Shown in pieces: positions 55,828 to 64,000 of a stretch of DNA of 64,000 nucleotides. Under the pieces are notes generated by a model. The model was not told the DNA's origin. It searched no databases and saw only the letters and a program-made list of their open reading frames with translations. The DNA comes from Acinetobacter lwoffii (GTDB lineage: Bacteria > Pseudomonadota > Gammaproteobacteria > Pseudomonadales > Moraxellaceae): the NCBI RefSeq assembly GCF_022967985.1, contig NZ_JALJVC010000012.1, positions 1 through 64,000 on the forward strand, in the 5' to 3' direction. Positions within the stretch are counted from its first letter, which is position 1. Each line of letters starts with the position of its first letter. The position numbers were made by a program, and so were the translations under genes.

Positions 55828-56034
55828 TTAAACTTTTTGAATTAGCAAGGTATCCGTCTGATTATTGCTTTTCGGATTCGAATGTTTATTCACAATTTTG
55901 ATATTCCCCTCTGACTCTAAAGACTCGCAGAGCTCCACCACCTTTTGCATATCTTCAGCCTTAATGCCTACGCCGAGGATTAATTTTTTTCCGGCTTCTA
56001 ATTGGCTAATTTTTGTTTGAATTTTATCTAACAC
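55828..56034 (-). CDS. small conserved-looking protein
   Basis: This 68-residue protein starts at a GTG at 56034, supported by AGGAG 6 bases upstream. It is hydrophilic with an alternating helix/strand pattern: LDKIQTKISQLEAGKKLILGV, a helix KAEDMQKVVELCESLESEG, then NIKIVNKHSN. One Cys is present. It resembles small stand-alone nucleotide- or regulator-binding modules, but I do not recognise it. It has its own RBS and convergent terminator, which supports a real gene. Confidence 0.55.
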   Translation of the reverse strand: MLDKIQTKISQLEAGKKLILGVGIKAEDMQKVVELCESLESEGNIKIVNKHSNPKSNNQTDTLLIQKV

Positions 56035-56208
56035 TTTTTTCTCCTATTTATTCAATGTTACCACCCATACAATATAGCAATTTAGTCTAAAAAAAGCGCA
56101 AAAGTTCAAATAATTTAATCTTTATTTTTCATTCAATCATTCTGTGCATGATCTTTGCACGTTATTCTGCAACTATCTTTATTTCACATGAAAAATCAGG
56201 AGGATAAT

Positions 56209-56706
56209 ATGTCTAAATCACGTCCGAAAATTGAAAAATTTGAAGCTCTCCTCGACCGTCTTGGCAATCTTGCTGTAGAAAGCTTTCATTATATTGCGCT
56301 GTTTATTATTGGCTGTATGGTGATCTGGTCCGCTGGCCATACCGTCATTGACATTCTGACCGTGAAACAGTTCGCCACCATTGACGACATTCTTCTGTTG
56401 TTTATTTATCTGGAACTTGGTGCCATGGTCGGCATCTATTTCAAAACCAACCATATGCCAGTACGTTTCCTGATTTATATTGCCATTACTGCACTGACCC
56501 GTTTGCTGATTGCAGATATTCAACACACGCATAAAGCCAGCATGGATCTGGTGATTATTACCGGTTCGATTCTGATTCTGGCCTTTGCGATATTAGTGGT
56601 GCGCTATGCCTCATGGACTTATCCATCCGTGATTCGTGACAAACATAGTGAAAAGCCATTACCCCTTGGCAAAACACCGCGTCCAGAAGATGATGAATTG
56701 GCATAG
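56209..56706 (+). CDS. psiE: PsiE family phosphate-starvation-inducible membrane protein
   Basis: This 165-residue inner-membrane protein has four helices (about 29-47, 61-78, 83-104 and 118-138). The family core LLLFIYLELGAMVGIYFKTNHMPVRFLIYIAITALTRLL falls at about 63-101; the ELGAMVGIYFKTNHMPVRF stretch is diagnostic. The C-terminal tail is polar (KPLPLGKTPRPEDDELA). PsiE function is unknown beyond phosphate and cAMP regulation in E. coli. The ATG at 56209 follows an ideal AGGAGG at 6 bases; an upstream in-frame start is inferior. It is monocistronic. Confidence 0.87.
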   Translation: MSKSRPKIEKFEALLDRLGNLAVESFHYIALFIIGCMVIWSAGHTVIDILTVKQFATIDDILLLFIYLELGAMVGIYFKTNHMPVRFLIYIAITALTRLLIADIQHTHKASMDLVIITGSILILAFAILVVRYASWTYPSVIRDKHSEKPLPLGKTPRPEDDELA

Positions 56707-56761
56707 TCTTTTAAGCCCTCTTTTTTTGCACTTCAGCTTAAAATAATACTTAAGCCTCGTT

Positions 56762-56842
56762 TAGGGTTTTGGGAGATTTATCTCAAGCAATCTCTCCCTT
56801 GCGTAGCAGTGCTGCTACTCATCTCCTCACAGGAGAGGGAAC
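56762..56842. repeat. REP-like palindrome region
   Basis: A head sequence, GTTTAGGGTTTTGGGAG, and a degenerate hairpin, CTCTCCCTTGCGTAGCAGTGCTGCTACTCATCTCC, end in TCACAGGAGAGGG. The inner stem GTAGCAG-TG-CTGCTAC is an extra palindrome. The element sits between psiE and the RcnB-like gene. Confidence 0.5.
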
Positions 56843-56906
56843 TATTTTGGTCTTTTTGAGTTATTGACGTTTATAACTGAATTATCCGTTCAGAGTTTAG
56901 AGCAGT

Positions 56907-57359
56907 TTAACGATTCGGCACCAGCACATAGCGTCCGTTTTCATAAATCCAGTAGCTGCCACGCGGTGGTGCTGGTAACCCTAAACGCTGCCAATCGGTA
57001 ATTACCGTATATCTCGAACTTTCAATCCGGGCAACATTCGGATCACCATTGACCCAGCTATAACTATTCGAATTTTGATAAATAGTGGTCGGTGCCTGAT
57101 ACTGAATGTTTAATCCACTTTGACTCTGTGCAGGTGGATAGCCCCAATATGGTGGTCGTTGCGGGTAATGTGGTCTTGGTGGCAGCGGACGTTGCGGATA
57201 ATACTGCCGTGGTGGATCATAAGATCGTGGAGCGCTGCGATAATTCGGTGTGGATCGATCTACACCACCATAACCCACCCAAGCATTGCCAGCCATACTT
57301 TGTGCAGAAGCTCCTAATAGCAATGCAGCCAATATTGCACTCGATAGTACGATTCTCAT
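56907..57359 (-). CDS. RcnB-like exported protein
   Basis: This 150-residue protein has a signal peptide ending SMA (residue 23) and a low-complexity Pro/Tyr/Arg/Gln-rich middle (YDPPRQYYPQRPLPPRP, about 47-63). The C-terminal motif RYTVITDWQRLGLPAPPRGSYWIYENGRYVLV (about 116-147) matches the RcnB family, which helps nickel/cobalt homeostasis in E. coli, though many homologues have no known metal role. No cysteines are present. It is monocistronic and divergent from the small gene at 57540. Confidence 0.7.
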   Translation of the reverse strand: MRIVLSSAILAALLLGASAQSMAGNAWVGYGGVDRSTPNYRSAPRSYDPPRQYYPQRPLPPRPHYPQRPPYWGYPPAQSQSGLNIQYQAPTTIYQNSNSYSWVNGDPNVARIESSRYTVITDWQRLGLPAPPRGSYWIYENGRYVLVPNR

Positions 57360-57539
57360 TTGAGCTTCCTCCGAATAATCTGCTTATATTTTAAACAAAA
57401 TAGATGCAGAAAATATGGATAAGCTCGCTGGAGCTGCAATTTTTTGTAATGCGCTCGCCTATTTTCAATCTGACAGGCACGTCGGCAAGCTACTGCTTTA
57501 TGCTAAAATTACTTTTTTTAATGTTTCGAGTTGAATACT

Positions 57540-57998
57540 GTGTCTGATTTAAATTTCGATCGTTTACATGAATATTTTTCTAAAGTGCCGAGTGTTCAGA
57601 AAGAACGGATTGATAGCTATGGTTCAGATGGCAAACAGGCATGGTGGTTTAAGTTTCAGATCAATGTCGATCATCCGCTGGCTTGGCAAACTGTGCAAGA
57701 GCTGGGACATGTCCTGAATTATATTTCTAAAAATGAACGTCTTCCGACGCAGTTCCTGCCAGTATCTCCACCACCGTATATGAATGGTGTAGCCAAAGAT
57801 TTCCTGTCTTGGGTGATCCAGTGTAATCACGCAGATTTCCCACCCGATGTAGTTTGTGACTGGTTAGAAGCGCGTTTACCAAATCCGGTTGATGATGAAG
57901 CGCAATGGAAAATTAAAACCGATATTTCTGAGCTGGATGAATTAACGGATAAAGAGCTGGATCAGCTGGTTCCGCCGAATCCAGAATCAAAAAGCTGA
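57540..57998 (+). CDS. soluble protein of unknown function
   Basis: This 152-residue protein is without signal peptide or membrane helix. The start is a GTG at 57540 (MSDLNFDRLHEYFSKVPS); a TTG at 57531 is possible but has GAG directly against it. The sequence mixes an alpha/beta region, with AWWFKFQINVDHPLAWQTVQELGHVLNYI and FLPVSPPPYMNGVAKDFLSWVI, and an acidic C-terminus (ISELDELTDKELDQLVPP). I do not recognise a domain. The palindrome at 58008 follows it closely. Confidence 0.65.
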   Translation: MSDLNFDRLHEYFSKVPSVQKERIDSYGSDGKQAWWFKFQINVDHPLAWQTVQELGHVLNYISKNERLPTQFLPVSPPPYMNGVAKDFLSWVIQCNHADFPPDVVCDWLEARLPNPVDDEAQWKIKTDISELDELTDKELDQLVPPNPESKS

Positions 57999-58007
57999 TA
58001 ATAAAAA

Positions 58008-58078
58008 ATCTCCCTAACTCCCTCTTTTTCAAAGAGGGACTTTCCTCCCTTTTTAAAAAGGGAGGTCAGGAGGGATTT
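58008..58078. repeat. REP-like CT/GA palindromes (double copy)
   Basis: Two adjacent hairpins, CCCTCTTTTTCAAAGAGGG and CCTCCCTTTTTAAAAAGGGAGG, have head and tail repeats TCTCCCTAACT and TCAGGAGGGATTT. They lie between the convergent gene pair 57540-57998 and 58083-59546. Confidence 0.65.
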
Positions 58079-58082
58079 AAAA

Positions 58083-59546
58083 TTAAAACGTCGACCAGCC
58101 GCTCCATTCCATAAAACGATACAGCCAATATTTAAAGAACGAGTTTTCTGCATATTGAGTGTAATCTACGCTCATCGAACGGCCATTTAGATTTGACCAT
58201 GCACCCTCAAAATATTGCTGGGCATCCCGGAAGACTTCGGCCTGAGGCTGACCCACCACGCGCATATTAGTTTCCAGATTATAGTTTTTCAAATTGCGTA
58301 CCGTAAAATTGGCCGAACCTAAAATCATTTCAGCTTGCTGAGCATTGCGCTTCATTAGGATCTTGCTATGACATTGCTCACCCTGAGTATGACACCAACG
58401 TACATTTATACCCGCTTCGTGCAATTCTGAAGCCACCTGCCGATTTGGAATTCCATTCTTTTCACGGCCAAAGGCATCTTTATTTGGGTCGAGTAAAATC
58501 CGGACTTTGACACCACGTTCATGGGCCGCTATCAGACTTTTGATAATTTTTCGCTCAGACAGATAAAACATTGCCAGATCAATCTGTTCACTGGCTTTCG
58601 CGGTCTGAATCAGATTCAGAATCGCATCATAAATGGCTTTTTCAGTCAGCACCTGAGCTTGTGGCTGGCTACTGTCTGCCTGAAAATCCCCAGCGACAAT
58701 GGCTGGCATATTCGCTTGTGACATCATGCCCACAGACAGTTCTGTTTTCAAAATATCCACAGCTGTGCTCCCCCAGACCAATAAACCAATATTGGAATGC
58801 CGCGAACTGCCATCATGTGGATTCATGGATGTGACCAGTGCTTTCCAGCCTTGATCGGTATCCACCACCATGGTTTTACGATGATTGGCTTTAAAATTAA
58901 ATAAATCAAAATAACTGCGCAGGGTAATTTTTTCTGTTCCAAACGGGTTTGGTAACCAGCCTGTTTCCGGATTATTGCCAATGCCCTGGCAACAAATATA
59001 CCAGAAGCCGGACCAGCTTGGATTGGAAGCCCGCAATGGCGTCAGATTGGTTTCAATCACATCAATACCGTGCTGACGCAACTCCCGATACTGCTCGGAT
59101 CTAATCCCGCCATAAACTGAATTGATCGGATCGGTAATAAACTTGATTTCCACCTCAGGCTGCAGCAGGCGCTTATTGATTAAAGCATCACTCAGCTGTT
59201 GACTCAGTGCCTGATGCTGCTGCGTAGATGCACCGGTTTGCTGATTAAATAAAAACATGTCCAGCACAATCAGCGATTTGGCCTCTTCAATCATTTTCAG
59301 CATTTCATTAAAAATGCGATGATCTAAATGCTGTTTTCCTTCGGCATCCAGATAAGTCTGATCGGCCAGAAACTTGACTTCGGCATGACGCAGTTTGCCC
59401 GTGTAATTCAGACCTTCCGGCAAAGGCTTATACGTGTGGTAGATTGCCGAAGCCAGATAACCTACGGCCAGCACACTAATGATCAAAGTCGCATAACGGC
59501 GATTCGACCAGTTCAATTTATTGTGAATTCGTTGAAAGATACGCAT
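58083..59546 (-). CDS. phospholipase D-like protein, cardiolipin-synthase family
   Basis: This 487-residue protein has an N-terminal membrane anchor (about 18-37, ATLIISVLAVGYLASAIYH) and two PLD domains. The first HKD motif NHRKTMVVDT (about 215-224) is intact. The second, CHSKILMKRN (about 396-405), has His and Lys but Arg where the Asp should be, while the trailing GSANFT is intact. Family members transfer phosphatidyl groups or hydrolyse phospholipids; with an altered second motif the reaction cannot be assumed. The middle part has SWSGFWYICCQGIGN, a Cys-pair segment. It lies downstream of znuD on the same strand with a terminator between. Confidence 0.8.
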   Translation of the reverse strand: MRIFQRIHNKLNWSNRRYATLIISVLAVGYLASAIYHTYKPLPEGLNYTGKLRHAEVKFLADQTYLDAEGKQHLDHRIFNEMLKMIEEAKSLIVLDMFLFNQQTGASTQQHQALSQQLSDALINKRLLQPEVEIKFITDPINSVYGGIRSEQYRELRQHGIDVIETNLTPLRASNPSWSGFWYICCQGIGNNPETGWLPNPFGTEKITLRSYFDLFNFKANHRKTMVVDTDQGWKALVTSMNPHDGSSRHSNIGLLVWGSTAVDILKTELSVGMMSQANMPAIVAGDFQADSSQPQAQVLTEKAIYDAILNLIQTAKASEQIDLAMFYLSERKIIKSLIAAHERGVKVRILLDPNKDAFGREKNGIPNRQVASELHEAGINVRWCHTQGEQCHSKILMKRNAQQAEMILGSANFTVRNLKNYNLETNMRVVGQPQAEVFRDAQQYFEGAWSNLNGRSMSVDYTQYAENSFFKYWLYRFMEWSGWSTF

Positions 59547-59549
59547 AAG

Positions 59550-59585
59550 AAAAAACCTAACCCAATATACTCAGGCTAGGTTTTA
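59550..59585 (-). terminator. intrinsic terminator downstream of znuD
   Basis: AAACCTAACC pairs with GGCTAGGTTT with one mismatch. On the minus strand, it is followed by a T-run. It lies between the znuD stop and the PLD-like gene start. Confidence 0.7.
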
Positions 59586-59652
59586 TCTTATGATTTTTCA
59601 AGTAGATTTCGGTGAGATCTAGATGATTTGGTCGATTATTTCAGTAGACCTG

Positions 59653-61737
59653 TTAGAAATCATACTGCACGCCAACAGTAAAGTTGCGACCCACCTGCGG
59701 AATATTAGACAGGAAGGAAGTATGTGAATATACCTGATCATCAAGCAGGTTATTGGCCTTGAAATAAACCCGATAAGCATTGTTATCTGCAAGGCTATTG
59801 GCATAGCTTAAGCCAACATTCACCATATTGTAGCCCTGGGTTTCATCTTCATAGCTGGCGATCTTGTCCTGATTAAAGACATGATAATATTCAGCCAGAC
59901 CTGACCAACCATCGGCAAAGTCTGCTTCAACTTTTGTTCCTAAACGACCTGCAGGTACACGTGGTGCATTCTCAGCTTCAATCTTGCCACGCACATAGTC
60001 CCCAAAGACGCTGAGCTTATACATATCATTGATCTGATAACCGGCTTGTGCTTCTGTACCATAGAATCTGGCTTTGTCTTGGGTATAGTCGACCAAGCGG
60101 AAGTCACCTTCACTATCTGTAGTTGAACCATAAATATAGTTATCAAACCAGTTGTGATAGACATGCACGTGATAATCGAGTTTATCGCCTTCATAATGCA
60201 GACCTAATTCAAGATTATTTGATTTCTCGACATCCAGATCTTCATTCCCTCGCTCATAAGTATTAGTTGCGAAGTGAATCCCGTCTGCATAGAGTTCCTG
60301 AGCAAGTGGCAAACGTTGTTGATGTGAACCCACTACAGAAAGCTTATAGTTTGGTGCAAATTCCCAATTGGCAGCCGCGGATGCAGATACACCTGTATCG
60401 GAATAATCTTTTTTACGCCGAGAGTCGACATCCACTTTTTGATGCTCAACGCGTGCGCCCAACTCAACATGCACGTCGCCAAGTTGCTTATGCTCTAACC
60501 CAAATAAACTGTATTTTTCAGTTTTGGTATCAGGCATCACGACAGCCTCATGGAAATGATCATCATGTGGCTCCAATTGACCTGAAAGATCAATCTTTTG
60601 TTGGCTATATTGAGTACCAATTACCCCTTCCCAGCCTGCAACTGGCACATGCACCAACTCTAAACGTGCATCATAACCCTTGCTTTTAAAGTTACTGATG
60701 ACTGCATTTTCTTCCAGTTCATCATGTTCATAATCGGTAAAGCTGGCATGCGCACGTAACTTTTCAAAACCGGCAAAAGGCTGTTCAAGTTCGGTACGGA
60801 CATCATAACGCTCAGACTTTAAATCTACCCAAGGACCCGCGGTTTCTTCATGATCGTGCTCATCTTCACCCGGTTTTGGACAGTGAAAATGATCGCCATG
60901 AATTTCACAGCCATGATATTCATGACTATGACCTGGCAAACCATACTGATCCTGACGGTTACTATAAGACAAACCAACAAAACCACGATCATGAATCCAT
61001 GATCCGCCAATATTGACCGTTTGCCCTTCAGCAAAAGTATTGCCCACACGACGTTCTTTTTCTAATTCGTCATCATGCTCATGAAAATAATCAGGTGCAA
61101 TATAATCATTGGCGTTACGCTTTGAGCCTTCTACACGCAAAGCAAAGTTTTCACCAATACCCGCTGTTACACCAGCACTTGCCAGTTTTTCATCACTGCC
61201 GCTGTTATAACGCAGGCCGACTGTACCTTCCAAACCATCTTCAGGCATTTGAGTTGGGATTTTTTGATCAGTGACATTCACCAACCCACCAACTGTACCG
61301 GCACCATAAAGCAAGGTCGATGGACCGCGAATCACTTCGACCTGTTTCGCCAGAATCGGATCAACGGTGACAGCATGGTCAGGAGACAAAGTGGATACAT
61401 CCGCTGTTTCAGACGCATGCTGCAACACTTTCACACGTGGACCATCTTGACCCCGAATCACCGGACGGCTTGAGCCTGAACCATATTGATTAGAATAAAC
61501 ACCAAGCTCATCTGCCAAGGCATCACCAATGGTGGTGGCACGTTCAGATAGCGCTTTCTGATCCACGACCTGATCTGCAACCGCGAAATCCGCCGCAGTC
61601 TGCACCAATGGATGAGCTTGCACCTGAATCGTGTCCATGGTCTGAACCGGGATAGAAGATGAGGATTGCTCTGCAAATACTGTAGGCGCAACTACAGCAA
61701 AAATTGACAATGTTATTAGATTCTTAGGGAAGGACAT
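59653..61737 (-). CDS. znuD: TonB-dependent zinc receptor, ZnuD-like
   Basis: This is a 694-residue outer-membrane receptor. The signal peptide ends VFA (residue 22), and the plug (about 40-165) has SRPVIRGQDGPRVKVLQHASETADVS and EVIRGPSTLLYGAGTVGGLVNV. The barrel ends in the aromatic YDF. A His/Asp/Glu-rich surface segment (about 263-298, with HSHEYHGCEIHGDHFHC and EDEHDHEE) and a second one (HDDHFHEAV) are typical of zinc-binding ZnuD receptors. A Zur palindrome upstream supports zinc-repressed expression. It supplies zinc across the outer membrane for the ZnuABC transporter, which is not in the window. Its N-terminal start ATG is at 61737. Confidence 0.9.
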   Translation of the reverse strand: MSFPKNLITLSIFAVVAPTVFAEQSSSSIPVQTMDTIQVQAHPLVQTAADFAVADQVVDQKALSERATTIGDALADELGVYSNQYGSGSSRPVIRGQDGPRVKVLQHASETADVSTLSPDHAVTVDPILAKQVEVIRGPSTLLYGAGTVGGLVNVTDQKIPTQMPEDGLEGTVGLRYNSGSDEKLASAGVTAGIGENFALRVEGSKRNANDYIAPDYFHEHDDELEKERRVGNTFAEGQTVNIGGSWIHDRGFVGLSYSNRQDQYGLPGHSHEYHGCEIHGDHFHCPKPGEDEHDHEETAGPWVDLKSERYDVRTELEQPFAGFEKLRAHASFTDYEHDELEENAVISNFKSKGYDARLELVHVPVAGWEGVIGTQYSQQKIDLSGQLEPHDDHFHEAVVMPDTKTEKYSLFGLEHKQLGDVHVELGARVEHQKVDVDSRRKKDYSDTGVSASAAANWEFAPNYKLSVVGSHQQRLPLAQELYADGIHFATNTYERGNEDLDVEKSNNLELGLHYEGDKLDYHVHVYHNWFDNYIYGSTTDSEGDFRLVDYTQDKARFYGTEAQAGYQINDMYKLSVFGDYVRGKIEAENAPRVPAGRLGTKVEADFADGWSGLAEYYHVFNQDKIASYEDETQGYNMVNVGLSYANSLADNNAYRVYFKANNLLDDQVYSHTSFLSNIPQVGRNFTVGVQYDF

Positions 61738-61767
61738 GACCGAAGCTCAAATTCAGTAATCTGGATT

Positions 61768-61786
61768 AATGTTATAATATAACATT
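61768..61786. promoter_or_regulatory. Zur box upstream of znuD
   Basis: The perfect 9-1-9 palindrome AATGTTATA-A-TATAACATT matches the zinc uptake regulator site of A. baumannii (GTTATA-N-TATAAC core). It lies about 31 bases before the znuD ATG and also faces the divergent DUF4184 gene 91 bases away. Confidence 0.85.
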
Positions 61787-61877
61787 TCATTATTTTTGCA
61801 ATCCTTTACGATACTCAGTGTTATATTTTATTAGAATGTCCTTTGAATATTTTTGATTACATTAAAACATTATCTTT

Positions 61878-62642
61878 ATGCCCTTTACCTTGTCGCATGC
61901 TGTGCTTGCTCCACCTATTTCATATTTGACTGGGAATAGACTTCCTGTTGCTGCGCTGGCGATTGGCTGTATGGTGCCCGATTTATATCGTCTCTTTACT
62001 TCGAGTAATTCAAATATCACGCATTTATGGTCTTCGCTGATACATCCTGACCTGTGGATCGGACTTATTTTCTGCATGATCTGGTATGGTCTATATCGCC
62101 CAGCTATTTACCGTTTCATCGGTATTCAGCATGATTTAAAGATTCACAATATCCTTTCAGCACTAAAATTCATCCTGGTGATGTGTCTGGCAGTCATCAT
62201 TGGTACAGCCACCCATTTAATCTGGGATGGACTAACGCATGTCGACTTTCGAACTTTTGCCTTTCATAACGTCTTAGCCCAACATTTTCAGTTGCTTGGA
62301 CAAAGTTATCCGCTGCACCGAATTTTACAGATTGGCACCTCAGTGATTGTCTTGCCTCTTATCCTGTGGATGAGCCTGCATTACTATAAAACTCATCAGC
62401 AATATCTTGCAGTCAGTGTGAAAATCAAATCCTTTGCCTGGGGCTTATTGCTCTTTTCTATATTTACCGGCCTATTTTCTGTCTGGGATTATGCGCGCTA
62501 TATTTCTACGGAAGTCTGGCAATCAGACCTCTATTATTTTACTGGTCGCTCGATCAATGAATTTAGCCAAGGCTTTCTGATCACCTTCAGCCTAGGCTGT
62601 TTACTGTTTTTATTTTTAGACAGAGAGCGCAGGATGGGTTAA
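61878..62642 (+). CDS. DUF4184 family membrane protein
   Basis: This 254-residue polytopic inner-membrane protein has about six hydrophobic segments. It starts with the family signature MPFTLSHAVLAPPI and GCMVPDLYRLF, followed by GTATHLIWDGLTHVDF with conserved His/Asp residues (about 115-130). This pattern resembles membrane-bound metal-dependent hydrolases, but no function is proven. The ATG at 61878 is used. It is divergent from znuD across 140 bases containing the Zur box, so zinc control is possible but not shown. Confidence 0.75.
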   Translation: MPFTLSHAVLAPPISYLTGNRLPVAALAIGCMVPDLYRLFTSSNSNITHLWSSLIHPDLWIGLIFCMIWYGLYRPAIYRFIGIQHDLKIHNILSALKFILVMCLAVIIGTATHLIWDGLTHVDFRTFAFHNVLAQHFQLLGQSYPLHRILQIGTSVIVLPLILWMSLHYYKTHQQYLAVSVKIKSFAWGLLLFSIFTGLFSVWDYARYISTEVWQSDLYYFTGRSINEFSQGFLITFSLGCLLFLFLDRERRMG

Positions 62643-62804
62643 ACAAAGCACTGGCTTTGCCCCTATTCACTTTAAAATGATATTGTTTTTGACCCAAGTT
62701 CTTGTGACAACATGCCCAAAGAGGCATAATCCTACCTTTACTCAAAGCGGTACGCTGTTTACGTATTCGCTGACCTTAACCCATATAGTTGGATTTCTAA
62801 CGCT

Positions 62805-64000
62805 ATGATGCGAACTCATTACTGCGGTTCTTTAACCGAAGCTCAAATTGACCAAACCGTAACATTATGCGGTTGGGTACACCGTCGCCGTGACCACGGT
62901 GGTGTAATCTTCCTTGACATGCGTGACCGTGATGGTCTTGTTCAAGTGGTTATTGACCCAGATACTCCTGAAGCATTCGCAACTGCTGATAAAGTACGTT
63001 CAGAATTTGTATTAAAAATTACAGGCCGTGTGCGTCGCCGTTATGAGGGCACAGAAAATGCCAATATGGTGAGCGGTCAAATCGAAGTTTTGGGTAAAGA
63101 AATTGAAGTTCTTGCTCAGTCTGAAACTCCGCCATTCCCTTTGAATGACGAAAACACCAATATTTCTGAAGAAATTCGTTTGAAATACCGTTTCCTGGAT
63201 ATCCGTCGTCCAGAAATGCTAGACCGTTTACGTTTCCGTTCTAAATTAACCAACTTGATTCGTAACTACTTCGAAGACAATGGTTTCCTAGACGTTGAAA
63301 CTCCGATCTTAACTCGTGCAACTCCTGAAGGCGCACGTGACTATCTAGTTCCAAGCCGTGTATCTAATGGTAGCTTCTATGCACTGCCACAATCTCCACA
63401 GCTATTCAAACAGTTGTTGATGGTGGGCGGTATTGATCGTTACTACCAAATCGCTAAATGTTTCCGTGATGAAGACTTACGTGCGGATCGTCAGCCTGAA
63501 TTCACCCAAATCGACGTTGAAACATCGTTCATGAGTGACGATGACATCATGGATTTAATGGAAACTTTAACTGTGAAGATGTTCAAAGAACTTCTAAACG
63601 TAGAGTTTGATAAATTCCCACGCATGACCTATAACGATGCAATGCGTGACTATGCATCTGACAAACCAGATATGCGTATTCCGTTGAAACTGGTTGACGT
63701 TGCAGACTTGATGCAAGACGTTGAGTTCAAAGTATTCGCAGGTCCTGCAAAAGATCCTAAAGGCCGTATCGTTGCGCTTCGCGTACCGGGTGCTGGTTCA
63801 CTTCCACGTAGCGCGATTGATGAATATACGAAGTTTGTAGGCATCTACGGTGCACGCGGTTTGGCTTACATCAAAGTCAACGAACTTGAAAAAGGTATCG
63901 AAGGTCTTCAATCTCCAATCGTGAAATTCATCGAGCCAATCGTGCTTGATCTATTGAAACGTGTTGGCGCTGAAAATGGCGACATCGTATTCTTCGGTGC
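62805..64000 (+). CDS. aspS: aspartyl-tRNA synthetase, 3' end outside window
   Basis: AspS charges tRNA(Asp). The visible 398 residues cover the N-terminal OB-fold anticodon domain (1-105; [19 protein letters not shown]), and the class II core with [17 protein letters not shown] [46 protein letters not shown], and motif 2 [19 protein letters not shown]. The bacterial insertion domain begins at about 280 and is cut by the window edge before motif 3. The ATG at 62805 is used ([10 protein letters not shown]); the next codon is also ATG. The gene continues past 64000, so the C-terminal third is missing here only because of the window. Confidence 0.97.
   Translation, partial: MMRTHYCGSLTEAQIDQTVTLCGWVHRRRDHGGVIFLDMRDRDGLVQVVIDPDTPEAFATADKVRSEFVLKITGRVRRRYEGTENANMVSGQIEVLGKEIEVLAQSETPPFPLNDENTNISEEIRLKYRFLDIRRPEMLDRLRFRSKLTNLIRNYFEDNGFLDVETPILTRATPEGARDYLVPSRVSNGSFYALPQSPQLFKQLLMVGGIDRYYQIAKCFRDEDLRADRQPEFTQIDVETSFMSDDDIMDLMETLTVKMFKELLNVEFDKFPRMTYNDAMRDYASDKPDMRIPLKLVDVADLMQDVEFKVFAGPAKDPKGRIVALRVPGAGSLPRSAIDEYTKFVGIYGARGLAYIKVNELEKGIEGLQSPIVKFIEPIVLDLLKRVGAENGDIVFFG

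Noticed and set aside
60267..60689. A 140-residue frame opposite znuD
   Set aside because: Antisense shadow in a receptor gene; no start signal or motif.

Overview
The window is chromosomal DNA from a gammaproteobacterium, almost certainly an Acinetobacter species. The support is the moderately low GC content, the gigA-gigB stress-signalling pair, a BaeR/BaeS two-component pair of the Acinetobacter type, a Zur box of the A. baumannii form in front of a ZnuD-like receptor, scattered trp and type II secretion genes, and several small Acinetobacter-type lipoproteins. I see no rRNA, tRNA, CRISPR array, transposase or prophage. It reads as core genome with small accessory or decaying patches.

Layout. 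1-8.3 kb: mlaA (outer-membrane lipid asymmetry), gigA-gigB, a nitrilase-family amidase, ohr, a small exported protein, a lone gspE, and a DUF432-like/mscS pair. 8.4-19.4 kb: a DUF2339 membrane protein, polA, and the minus-strand run ppx-accA-tilS-proC-yggT. 19.6-22.3 kb: trxA, rho behind a good sigma-70 promoter and long leader, and an extremely alanine-rich lipoprotein. 22.3-34.4 kb: the classical thrS-infC-rpmI-rplT-pheS-pheT-ihfA translation block, in canonical order but split into three pieces. One insertion between pheS and rplT holds a tail-anchored protein gene, a decayed regulator-like remnant and a GNAT gene broken by one amber codon. The other, between rpmI and infC, holds yqaA, a small membrane protein, a GST, ibpA and another membrane protein. 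infC starts at AUU.

34.6-41 kb: a fold-type III PLP enzyme paired with an aldonolactone oxidase, an AMP-forming acyl-CoA synthetase, and trpF-trpB without trpA. 41-44 kb: a cobalamin riboswitch, a BtuB-like receptor and a PduO-type cobalamin adenosyltransferase, which together form a B12 acquisition module. 44-48.6 kb: a glycerophosphodiesterase, a fatty acid desaturase, selO and an orphan PD-(D/E)XK-like gene. 48.6-51.7 kb: baeR/baeS with a divergent, internally duplicated lipoprotein. 52-55.8 kb: two paralogous acyl-CoA dehydrogenases. 55.8-64 kb: small proteins, psiE, an RcnB-like protein, a phospholipase D-like protein, znuD with its Zur box, a DUF4184 membrane protein, and the 5' part of aspS, which runs off the end.

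Regulation visible in the DNA: a sigma-32-like promoter and a ROSE-type RNA thermometer before ibpA, the B12 riboswitch, the Zur palindrome, a hairpin beside the thrS ribosome binding site, many strong intrinsic terminators (several bidirectional between convergent genes), and a family of REP-like CT/GA-rich palindromes at gene 3' ends. No wholly new multi-gene system is evident. The best candidates for new biology are the ibpA thermometer, the split translation block with its pseudogenes, the PD-(D/E)XK orphan, the duplicated lipoprotein next to BaeSR, and the REP-like family.
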